A DNA stretch of 5,092 nucleotides from assembly GCA_012798025.1 (NCBI GenBank), contig JAAZNX010000180.1:1-5092 (forward strand). Direction: 5' to 3'. A program made the position numbers and the translations under genes. Numbering within the stretch: position 1 is the stretch's first letter; each line of letters opens with the position of its first letter. The DNA is from Methanothrix sp. GTDB lineage: Archaea; Halobacteriota; Methanosarcinia; Methanotrichales; Methanotrichaceae. Under the pieces are notes generated by a model, which was not told the DNA's origin, ran no database searches, and saw only the letters and a list, made by a program, of their open reading frames with translations. Positions 1-5,092 of this stretch are shown in pieces.

Positions 1-191
1 AAGTTCTCTCCACCCACCACGATGTCGCCCACACGAACCTGCGCTGCCATCTGCGGCCTGACGCCTTCAAAGAGATGCTCAGCCAGCTCACGAGGGTCAT
101 TTATTACTAGATAGCGTCCTGGGATGATCGCATCGGTATCGATATCATCTCCAAACTTCCAAGCTCTGCCCGCCAAAATCCTCAACTCCAA
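1..191 (-). CDS. leuD: 3-isopropylmalate/homoaconitate dehydratase small subunit, N-terminal part (runs off left edge)
   Basis: The minus-strand translation reads [20 protein letters not shown] at residues 8-27, then [12 protein letters not shown] (32-43), and reaches GDIVVGGEN (55-63) at the window edge. This is the N-terminal half of the swivelling small subunit of aconitase-family hydro-lyases (LeuD/HacB). It pairs with an iron-sulfur large subunit to isomerise isopropylmalate (leucine synthesis) or, in methanogens, homocitrate-type acids (2-oxosuberate for coenzyme B). The downstream GCGSSRE motif lies outside the window. The residues after PGRYL (VIND) form the loop said to set substrate choice; they look more isopropylmalate-like than the YLRT of methanogen homoaconitase, but this is from memory. 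No ATG is suitably placed. In-frame TTG codons start at 209, 191, 185 and 176. I chose 191; 176, with GGAG nine bases upstream, is also good. An in-frame TAA at 227-225 bounds the ORF. It is divergent from fwdD. The family is certain; leuD versus hacB is not. Confidence 0.88.
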   Translation of the reverse strand, partial: MELRILAGRAWKFGDDIDTDAIIPGRYLVINDPRELAEHLFEGVRPQMAAQVRVGDIVVGGEN

Positions 192-218
192 CGGTGAACT
201 ACCATCCAATGAGAATGG

Positions 219-227
219 TATATATTA
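219..227 (+). promoter_or_regulatory. Probable TATA box of the fwdDBAC operon
   Basis: TATATATTA lies in the only markedly AT-rich part of the 86-base divergent spacer. It is preceded by GAGAA (211-215), a weak candidate for the B-recognition element. A start site about 25 bases downstream would be near 248-250, giving a leader of roughly 28 bases that contains the fwdD ribosome binding site. The same bases serve as the TATA candidate on the opposite strand. Confidence 0.5.
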
Positions 228-229
228 AA
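219..229 (-). promoter_or_regulatory. Probable TATA box of the divergent leuD-like gene
   Basis: Read on the minus strand, this is CTTTAATATATA (230 down to 219), close to the archaeal TATA consensus. Transcription starting about 25 bases downstream would begin near position 198. That leaves a very short leader before the TTG codons at 191, 185 or 176, and argues against the TTG at 209. No transcript data are available; this is inferred from sequence and spacing. Confidence 0.5.
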
Positions 230-264
230 GTAATGCACGAAGGGTAAAAGATCAATTAGTCAAT

Positions 265-270
265 AGGTGG
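265..270 (+). promoter_or_regulatory. Shine-Dalgarno site of fwdD (decides the TTG start)
   Basis: AGGTGG matches the archaeal anti-Shine-Dalgarno sequence and lies seven bases before the TTG at 278. This supports TTG as start. A competing site, GAGGG at 280-284, lies five bases before an in-frame ATG at 290. Confidence 0.6.
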
Positions 271-277
271 TTTTCAA

Positions 278-661
278 TTGAGGGCGATCATGATCTCTGG
301 CCGCACTTTGGCGCAAGGCGCCAATTGCGAGTCCAAAATGTCTGAGGACTTCTTCAAGGCGGCTTCTTCATGCTATTTATCCAAAGAGGATTACGACCTC
401 CTTGGTCTCTCAGACGGCAAGAACATTCTGCTTAAAAATGAGTTCGGCAAGACTGTCTTCTCGCCTCGAGTGGACGATGGGCTGCGCAGGGGAATTGTAT
501 TCATTCCCATGGGACCCTGGGCAAACATCCTCATCGGGCCGGACACGGGCGGTTGCGGCACGCCCCAATTTAAGGGTGTGGAGATCGACCTAGAAGCTAC
601 GAACTCTCCAATTCAGGATATTCGAGAACTATTTGGCAGTATTAAGAGGGCTGAGGCATGA
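278..661 (+). CDS. fwdD: Formylmethanofuran dehydrogenase subunit D
   Basis: This is the small molybdopterin-dinucleotide-binding subunit. With FwdB it forms the formate-dehydrogenase-like half of the complex that reduces CO2 to formate on a tungsto- or molybdopterin; FwdD equals the C-terminal domain of one-chain molybdopterin oxidoreductases. Visible marks are the N-terminal ISGRTLAQG (6-14), the conserved FIPMGPWANILIGPDTGG (75-92), and GTPQFKG (94-100) leading into the last strand. The 127-residue length is usual for the family. The TTG start puts five residues before ISGRT, as is typical, and has a good ribosome binding site; ATG at 290 would give a 123-residue protein starting at the same strand. 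Its stop overlaps the fwdB start by four bases (ATGA), so the two are probably translationally coupled. The complex is cytoplasmic. Sequence does not decide between molybdenum and tungsten, so the symbol could also be fmdD. Confidence 0.93.
   Translation: MRAIMISGRTLAQGANCESKMSEDFFKAASSCYLSKEDYDLLGLSDGKNILLKNEFGKTVFSPRVDDGLRRGIVFIPMGPWANILIGPDTGGCGTPQFKGVEIDLEATNSPIQDIRELFGSIKRAEA
644..650 (+). promoter_or_regulatory. Shine-Dalgarno site of fwdB inside fwdD
   Basis: AAGAGGG ends seven bases before the fwdB ATG at 658 and lies within the last codons of fwdD. The ATG is independently fixed by the family N-terminus, with the iron-sulfur cysteines starting at residue 8. Confidence 0.55.
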
Positions 662-1980
662 TAGTAGAAGATGCGATCTGCTCATTTTGCGGATGTCTAT
701 GCGATGATATCAACGTAGAAGTCGAAGAGAATAAGGTGAAGCGGGTCAGGCATGCCTGTCGCCTGGGCTCCAGCAAGATCATGGGGCATGAACGGATCCG
801 CCGCCCCATGGTGCGAAAAGACGGGGAGCTGAAAGAGGTGAGCTACCAGCAGGCCTACGAGCAAGCCGCCAAGATCCTGCTGGCTGCCAGTAAACCTCTG
901 CTCTACGGGTGGGCCTCCACAGTGTGTGAAGCCCAAAAGAAGGGCATCCTCCTTGCAGAGGAGGTGGGCGGGGTTCTCGATTCCACTGCCACAGTATGCC
1001 ATGGACCGTCAGTCATAGGCATTGAAGAGAAGGGGCTGCCTGGCGCAACGCTTGGCCAGGTGAAGAACAGAGCCGATACCATCGTCTTCTGGGGCTGTAA
1101 TCCAGCAGAGGCTCATCCCAGACACTCTCTGCGTTATTCCTCCAATGCGTGTGGTCGTTTCACGCCCGAAGGACGCTCCGCAAAGAAGATAATCGTGGTG
1201 GATGTTCGCGAGACCAGGACCTCGAAGAACGCAGATAAGCTGGTCATCATTCAGCCGGGCACCGATTATGAAGTGATCTCAGCTCTTAGAATGCTCGTGG
1301 CCGGAAAGGGCGACATGGTGCCAGAGGAGGTGGGAGGTGTTGCCAAAAGTGAATTAGCTAGCCTTTCAGAGATGCTGTTGGCGGCAAAATTTGGTGCTGT
1401 ATTCTTTGGGCTGGGAATTACGCACAGCCGCGGTCGGTATAAAAATATAGACAATGCCCTCTCCCTGGTGACCGATCTGAACTCTCATACCAAATTTGTG
1501 ATCATGCCTATGCGTGGCCATTACAATGTAGGAGGAATAGGGCAGGCCTTGGCCTGGTCATCCGGGTATCCTATGTCCGTTGACTTCACCCGCCAAGCGC
1601 CTTACTTCAACCCAGGAGAGACCGCTGCATGCGATCTTTTAGCTAAAGCCGATACAGATGCGGCACTGATAATAGCGGCAGATCCTGCATCCAATTTTCC
1701 TCGTACGATAGTAGAAGAGCTGGCAAAGATACCCATCATCCAGATTGACCCCTATGAGAACCCAACCACTCTTTTGGCAGACGTGGTAATACCATCTGCA
1801 ATCGCTGGGGTGGAGGCGGAGGGCACTGCCTACCGTATGGACGGCCTGGCGCTACGCATGAGAAAGCTTGTGAACTCCAGCTATCCCAGCGACGAAGAGA
1901 TATTAGATGGCATCCTGGAGAGCGTGCGAAGTTTGAGATGTTCGAGGAGCTTGCAAGGGGGCTTGAAAGATGATAATTAG
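658..1980 (+). CDS. fwdB: Formylmethanofuran dehydrogenase subunit B (catalytic, molybdopterin)
   Basis: This is the catalytic subunit that reduces CO2 to formate with low-potential electrons at a Mo/W bis-pterin centre. The N-terminal CSFCGCLCDD (8-17) with Cys34 provides the cysteines for the [4Fe-4S] cluster next to the pterin. STATVCHGPSVIG (109-121) carries Cys114 (codon TGC at 997-999), which aligns with the metal-ligating cysteine of the family; some methanogens have selenocysteine there. Further family blocks are FWGCNPAEAHPRHSLRY (144-160), GLGITHSRGR (251-260), MRGHYNVGGIGQALAWSSGY (285-304), FNPGETAACDLL (317-328), AADPASNFPR (340-349) and EAEGTAYRMDGLALRMRK (386-403). The 440 residues match normal full length, with no frameshift. 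It overlaps fwdD by 4 and fwdA by 11 bases. Identity is very secure; tungsten (Fwd) versus molybdenum (Fmd) is undecided. Confidence 0.97.
   Translation: MIVEDAICSFCGCLCDDINVEVEENKVKRVRHACRLGSSKIMGHERIRRPMVRKDGELKEVSYQQAYEQAAKILLAASKPLLYGWASTVCEAQKKGILLAEEVGGVLDSTATVCHGPSVIGIEEKGLPGATLGQVKNRADTIVFWGCNPAEAHPRHSLRYSSNACGRFTPEGRSAKKIIVVDVRETRTSKNADKLVIIQPGTDYEVISALRMLVAGKGDMVPEEVGGVAKSELASLSEMLLAAKFGAVFFGLGITHSRGRYKNIDNALSLVTDLNSHTKFVIMPMRGHYNVGGIGQALAWSSGYPMSVDFTRQAPYFNPGETAACDLLAKADTDAALIIAADPASNFPRTIVEELAKIPIIQIDPYENPTTLLADVVIPSAIAGVEAEGTAYRMDGLALRMRKLVNSSYPSDEEILDGILESVRSLRCSRSLQGGLKDDN
1955..1961 (+). promoter_or_regulatory. Shine-Dalgarno site of fwdA inside fwdB
   Basis: AAGGGGG ends eight bases before the ATG at 1970, inside the last codons of fwdB. 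It supports the start that overlaps the fwdB stop by 11 bases. Confidence 0.55.
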
Positions 1981-3676
1981 AGGAGGAATTGTCTACGATC
2001 CTGCTAACGGCATATTCGGCGAGGAGATGGACCTTTGCATCGATGGTGGCAGAATCGTTGAGGATGCAAAGGGAGAGGTAATCGATGCAAGAGGGCTGCT
2101 GGTCATGCCAGGAGGAGTTGATGCCCACACACACATTGCCGGCAAAAAAATGAACACAGGTAGAATAATGAGGCCGGATGATGCCCGGTTGGGCACTGAA
2201 CTTCGCAGTGGTGTCTGCAGACCATCCACGGGCTATACAGTTCCCAACTGCTACGCCATAGGCTATCGTTATGCTCGCATGGGCTATACTACGGCATTCG
2301 AGGCGGCCACGCCCATTATCGAAGCTAGGCACACTCACGAGGAGCTGGAAGAAATTCCCATCCTGGACAAAGGCGCTCTTACCCTGTTCGGCAACAACTG
2401 GGAGGTCATGGAGTGCGTTCATGACAAAGACATCGCCAAGCTTGCAGCCTACGTGGCCTGGGGCCTGCGTGCGGCCAGAGGCTACGGCATAAAGATCGTA
2501 AACCCAGGTGGTGGAGAAGCCTGGGGGTTCGGTTCAAATGTGAAGGGCCTCTATGATCCAGTTCCTAATTTCGATGTGACGCCTGCAGAGATCATTCATG
2601 CCCTGGCCGAGGCAAATGAGATGCTGCGTTTGCCGCATTCCATTCATCTGCACTTCAACAACTTAGGGAAACCTGGCAACTACACTACAGCCCTGGAGAC
2701 GCTGGAGGCACTAGAAGATATCAAGCCCAGCCGCATGAGACAGGCAGTACACGTCACGCACATGCAGTTTTCCGCTTATGGTGGCACAAGCTGGCGTGAT
2801 TTCGAGTCGAAAGCCTCTATTATAGCAGATTACCTCAATAAGCACAATCATGCCACCATGGACATGGGCCAGCTTCTCTTCGGAGCTGCAACAACCATGA
2901 CCGCGGATGCACCCCTGGAATACGGCAACGCACGTCTGACCCACAATAAATGGTCAAACCATGACATCGAGCTGGAGGAGTCAAGTGGCGTCGTGCCAAT
3001 GGTTTACTCGCGCAAGATGTTGGTCAATGCTGTACAGTGGGCTATAGGCTTGGAACTGGCCCTTCTGACAGAAGACCCCTGGAAGGTACTCATGACCACC
3101 GACAGCCCCAACGGCAGCCCGTTCGTAAACTATCCCGAGGTCATAACGCTGCTTATGAGCAAGCCGAAACGTGACTCTGAGATGGCCACACTGCATGGGG
3201 AGCTGTCCAAGAGAACCTCACTGGGCTGCATTGAGCGAGAGCTGGATTGGAGTGAAATTGCCATCATGACCCGAGCCGCGCCCGCACGCATTCTGGGACT
3301 GGAAGATAAAGGGCACCTCGGGCTTGGCGCGGACGGGGACGTCTCCATTTACAATCTGTCGCCCCATGAAGTAGATGCCAGCCAGGAGCACGCCACAGTC
3401 AAGAAGGCACTGGCTGCTGCAAAATACACCATAAAGTCCGGCACAGTGGTCTGCAAAGATGGAAAGATCCTTGCAACGCCACGCGGAAAGACCTACTGGG
3501 TGGACGCAGTCGCGGCGCAGGCGGATATGGACCGCCTTATGGTGGACTTGCAAGATAAGTTCGAGAGGTATTACAGTGTGCAGATGTCCAACTATGCAGT
3601 GCAGGACGTTTATGTTACCAATCCCAGGGTTGTGAAGGCAGGTCTTGGGGCTGGACCATTGAAGGAGGCGGCTTAA
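1970..3676 (+). CDS. fwdA: Formylmethanofuran dehydrogenase subunit A (amidohydrolase)
   Basis: This subunit condenses formate, delivered through an internal tunnel from FwdB/FwdD, with the amine of methanofuran to give formylmethanofuran; the reaction is reversible. It is a dihydroorotase/hydantoinase-type amidohydrolase with a dinuclear metal site. The family metal motif is GVDAHTHIAG (49-58; His53, His55). GYGIKIVNPGGGE (171-183) holds Lys175, the expected carboxylated bridging lysine. Later histidines lie in HLHFNN (226-231) and HVTHMQFSAYGG (261-272). TTDSPNG (376-382) holds Asp378, the expected catalytic acid. The N-terminal MIIRGGIVYDPANG and the C-terminal GLGADGDVSIYNL (451-463) form the small beta domain typical of the superfamily. 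The full length of 568 residues is normal. The stop codon abuts the fwdC start. Metal-ligand roles are assigned by family analogy, and which histidine of each pair binds is not certain. All expected motifs are present, so it should be active. Confidence 0.97.
   Translation: MIIRGGIVYDPANGIFGEEMDLCIDGGRIVEDAKGEVIDARGLLVMPGGVDAHTHIAGKKMNTGRIMRPDDARLGTELRSGVCRPSTGYTVPNCYAIGYRYARMGYTTAFEAATPIIEARHTHEELEEIPILDKGALTLFGNNWEVMECVHDKDIAKLAAYVAWGLRAARGYGIKIVNPGGGEAWGFGSNVKGLYDPVPNFDVTPAEIIHALAEANEMLRLPHSIHLHFNNLGKPGNYTTALETLEALEDIKPSRMRQAVHVTHMQFSAYGGTSWRDFESKASIIADYLNKHNHATMDMGQLLFGAATTMTADAPLEYGNARLTHNKWSNHDIELEESSGVVPMVYSRKMLVNAVQWAIGLELALLTEDPWKVLMTTDSPNGSPFVNYPEVITLLMSKPKRDSEMATLHGELSKRTSLGCIERELDWSEIAIMTRAAPARILGLEDKGHLGLGADGDVSIYNLSPHEVDASQEHATVKKALAAAKYTIKSGTVVCKDGKILATPRGKTYWVDAVAAQADMDRLMVDLQDKFERYYSVQMSNYAVQDVYVTNPRVVKAGLGAGPLKEAA
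3664..3668 (+). promoter_or_regulatory. Shine-Dalgarno site of fwdC (decides the GTG start)
   Basis: GGAGG, within the last codons of fwdA, ends eight bases before GTG at 3677, which directly follows the fwdA TAA stop. The strong site and spacing fix GTG as start and suggest coupled translation. Confidence 0.7.
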
Positions 3677-4447
3677 GTGAGGAACATCATCGTTGCTCCT
3701 CTCGCGCCCATACGGATATCCGTGGAGGCCGAGATATTATCGCCAGATATTTTTGCTCCTTTGTCGATGGAGCAGATATGTGGCCTGGATGTGTGGCAGG
3801 GAAACCGCAAGAGAAAGATCTCAGATCTGTTCCGGGTTGTGGGGGACGAAGGCCAGGTCAGGCCAGAAGAGACTGCCTTAAGACTTGAAGGCGACTTCTC
3901 GCGCGTCAAGCGGATCGCGGAGGGCATGACGGCAGGGACTGTTGATGTGATTGGCAGCGCTGGCATGCATGCCGGAAATAATATGAAAGGAGGAAAATTG
4001 AGCATTCTAGGCAATGCAGACGACTGGCTGGGCAGAGAGATGCGGGGCGGATCTATCGCCGTCGAGGGGAATGCCGGAAACTACGCGGGCGCGGGCTACA
4101 GGGGCGAGAAGTGTGGCATGCGTGGCGGAGAGATTGAAATAAGAGGTAATGCTGGTGCCTACCTCGGCGAGCACCTTTGCGGTGGAGACATTCGTGTTGC
4201 TGGCAATGCAGGCGATTTTCCTGGTGCAGCAAACCAGGGTGGCACAATCTTTATTGGTGGCAGTACGCATCTGCCAGGCGCAGAGATGACCAAGGGAACT
4301 ATAATCGTAAACGGCAAGGCTAAAGTTCTGCCAGGCTACCAGAAGCTAGAGATTGTGACGATTGGTGGCGAAAAGTATCAAAAGTATGCAGGAGACCTTG
4401 TGGAGAATGGAAAGGGCGAACTCTTCATAAGAACAGGGTCATCTTGA
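3677..4447 (+). CDS. fwdC: Formylmethanofuran dehydrogenase subunit C (beta-helix scaffold)
   Basis: FwdC is a structural subunit homologous to the C-terminal GXGXG domain of glutamate synthase. It folds as a right-handed beta helix that ties the FwdA and FwdB/D parts together. The N-terminal region (about 1-75) has the family block LDVWQGNRKRKISDLF (37-52). From about 87 to 206 there are roughly six imperfect ~19-residue turns of the form G-G-x-I-x-V-x-G-N-A-(x)5-6-G, for example GGSIAVEGNAG (124-134), GGEIEIRGNAG (150-160) and GGDIRVAGNAG (169-179). The unit with GEKCGM (143-148) is longer by several residues. A short tail (about 216-256) follows. The length of 256 is near the family norm. 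It starts with GTG directly after the fwdA stop. It is probably the last Fwd gene of the operon; the next gene is 54 bases downstream on the same strand. No catalytic residues are expected. Confidence 0.95.
   Translation: MRNIIVAPLAPIRISVEAEILSPDIFAPLSMEQICGLDVWQGNRKRKISDLFRVVGDEGQVRPEETALRLEGDFSRVKRIAEGMTAGTVDVIGSAGMHAGNNMKGGKLSILGNADDWLGREMRGGSIAVEGNAGNYAGAGYRGEKCGMRGGEIEIRGNAGAYLGEHLCGGDIRVAGNAGDFPGAANQGGTIFIGGSTHLPGAEMTKGTIIVNGKAKVLPGYQKLEIVTIGGEKYQKYAGDLVENGKGELFIRTGSS
3935..4294 (+). repeat. Tandem GXGXG-type protein repeats within fwdC
   Basis: About six degenerate repeats of some 19 codons encode the coils of the FwdC beta helix. They are recognisable as GG-x-I-x-V-x-GNA in the protein (residues 87-206). 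At DNA level they have diverged, so they are not recent duplications. This is the normal architecture of the family. Confidence 0.75.
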
Positions 4448-4464
4448 TAAATTAGGATGGAAAT

Positions 4465-4500
4465 ATGACGGACCAATACAATTATTTTGAGGTGCTCTAA
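4465..4500 (+). other. Possible 11-codon leader ORF before the purP-like gene
   Basis: ATG at 4465 opens an 11-codon frame (MTDQYNYFEVL) ending with TAA at 4498-4500, one base before the TTG start of the next gene. AGGATGG at 4454-4460 lies four bases before the ATG (the AGGA core about seven), a workable ribosome binding site. The last codons overlap the GAGGTG ribosome binding site of the purP-like gene. It may be chance in a short spacer; nothing shows it is translated. Confidence 0.25.
4489..4494 (+). promoter_or_regulatory. Shine-Dalgarno site of the purP-like gene (decides the TTG start)
   Basis: GAGGTG ends seven bases before TTG at 4502. An in-frame TTG at 4487 would place this site inside the gene, so 4502 is preferred. 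A weak TATA-like AAATATGA at 4461-4468 could give the gene its own promoter, but it may equally be read through from fwdC. Confidence 0.55.
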
Positions 4501-4501
4501 C

Positions 4502-5092
4502 TTGATAGATCGCAGCAAGGTTCTGGAGGTCTTGAAGGGATACGATCTGGAAGATCTGCGAATTGGGATGGTCGCGTCCCACTCTGCTCTGGACACAGCA
4601 GACGGCGCAGTCGAAGAGGGTTTCAAGACGCTGGCTGTATGTCAGGAGGGCAGGGAGAGGCCCTATGTCAAGTACTTCCGAGCCGGGCGGGACAAGAAGG
4701 GAAAGATCGTATCAGGCATGATAGACGAGGTCATTATGCTCAAGAAGTTTTCGCAGATACTGGAAAATGAGAACCAGGATCTTCTGGAGGAGAAGAACGT
4801 TCTCTTCGTGCCCAACAGGTCCTTTACATCCTACTGCGGCATCGATGCAGTTGAGGACCAGTTTAGGCTGCCCTTGCTCGGCTCCAGGAATTTGCTGCGA
4901 TCGGAGGAGCGTGGCGACAAGAGGGATTATTACTGGATCTTGGAAAAGGCTGGCCTGCCTTACCCTGAGCCGATAGAGGCCGAGGATATCAATCAGTTGG
5001 TCATGGTCAAGCTGCCCCATGCTGTGAAGACTTTGGAGAGGGGCTTTTTCACTGCCGCCTCCTACGAGGAATACTGTCAGAAGGCCGATCTG
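4502..5092 (+). CDS. purP: PurP-family ATP-grasp ligase (formate-AICAR ligase-like), N-terminal part, cut by right edge
   Basis: The first 197 residues match the archaeal PurP family, whose characterised members join free formate to AICAR using ATP, making FAICAR in purine synthesis without formyl-tetrahydrofolate. Family blocks are ASHSALDTADGAVEEGF (25-41), GRERPYVKYFRAG (50-62), VPNRSFTSYCGIDAVE (103-118), LLGSRNLLRSEER (125-137) and YYWILEKAGLPYPEP (143-157). Full-length members are about 360 residues, so roughly 45% is missing. Two departures stand out. Where canonical PurP has a glycine-rich ATP loop of the type GARGGRGYF, this protein reads PHAVKTLERGFF (172-183). Where canonical members read SxLxILKGA, it has SALDTADGA. 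These fit a second PurP-like paralogue group seen in some archaea (recalled, not searched), so the reaction is uncertain. The TTG start has a good GAGGTG site. It follows fwdC on the same strand after 54 bases and may share its transcript. Family is confident; function is moderate. Confidence 0.82.
   Translation, partial: MIDRSKVLEVLKGYDLEDLRIGMVASHSALDTADGAVEEGFKTLAVCQEGRERPYVKYFRAGRDKKGKIVSGMIDEVIMLKKFSQILENENQDLLEEKNVLFVPNRSFTSYCGIDAVEDQFRLPLLGSRNLLRSEERGDKRDYYWILEKAGLPYPEPIEAEDINQLVMVKLPHAVKTLERGFFTAASYEEYCQKADL

Noticed and set aside
252..279. Repeated TCAATT at 252-257 and 274-279 before fwdD, with TCAATA at 260-265 between
   Set aside because: Six-base repeats in an AT-rich leader are expected by chance, and one copy overlaps the start codon. 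There is not enough to call an operator.
1736..2422. Long minus-strand open frame of 228 codons across the fwdB/fwdA junction
   Set aside because: It lies wholly antisense to two conserved, overlapping genes. Its translation is low-complexity in places (proline runs) with no recognisable domain, so it is a shadow of the coding strand's codon bias.
3673..4014. Minus-strand open frame of 113 codons opposite fwdC
   Set aside because: It is antisense to a conserved gene, without recognisable motifs or a convincing ribosome binding site.
4448..4501. Transcription terminator after fwdC
   Set aside because: There is only one run of four T (4485-4488) and no clear hairpin, so read-through into the purP-like gene cannot be excluded.
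4712..5020. Minus-strand open frame of 102 codons opposite the purP-like gene
   Set aside because: The plus-strand frame carries clear family motifs throughout; the reverse frame shows none.
1..5092. CRISPR array, insertion sequence, tRNA or rRNA gene
   Set aside because: No regularly spaced repeats, transposase frame, terminal inverted repeats or RNA gene motifs were seen. The window is almost fully occupied by conserved metabolic genes.

Overview
The window is a piece of a methanogenic euryarchaeal chromosome. Its centre is a four-gene formylmethanofuran dehydrogenase operon in the order fwdD-fwdB-fwdA-fwdC, followed on the same strand by the 5' part of a purP-type gene. The first ~190 bases hold the start of a divergent gene on the minus strand for the small subunit of an isopropylmalate/homoaconitate dehydratase. 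The organism is inferred to be a methanogen from the formylmethanofuran genes, archaeal TATA-type elements and strong Shine-Dalgarno sequences complementary to archaeal 16S rRNA. The mid-range GC content and the D-B-A-C order would suit Methanothrix or a related member of the Methanosarcinales/Methanotrichales, but that placement is a guess.

Layout: 1-191 minus, leuD/hacB-like gene, running off the left edge. 192-277 is an AT-rich divergent intergenic region with one TATA-like core readable on both strands. 278-4447 plus is the fwdDBAC operon: D/B overlap by 4 nt (ATGA), B/A overlap by 11 nt, and A/C abut with no spacer, so translational coupling is likely. 4448-4501 is a short spacer with a possible 11-codon ORF. 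4502-5092 plus is a purP-like ATP-grasp gene, cut by the right edge after 197 codons. No stretch over 300 bases lacks a gene.

How the genes work together: FwdB and FwdD form the pterin-metal module that reduces CO2 to formate. FwdA, a dinuclear-metal amidohydrolase, condenses formate with methanofuran. FwdC is the beta-helix scaffold. This is the first step of CO2 reduction to methane, run in reverse when methyl groups are oxidised. The ferredoxin and polyferredoxin subunits (FwdF, FwdG, FwdH) and FwdE are not in the window. The downstream gene belongs to a family whose characterised members use ATP and free formate to formylate AICAR in archaeal purine synthesis. A formate-handling complex thus sits next to a formate-using enzyme family, but this copy departs from the canonical ATP-loop sequence and may be a paralogue with another role.

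Nothing here looks like a wholly new system. The points most worth following up are the purP-like paralogue and its link to formate, the non-ATG starts at most genes, the shared divergent promoter and the possible leader ORF.
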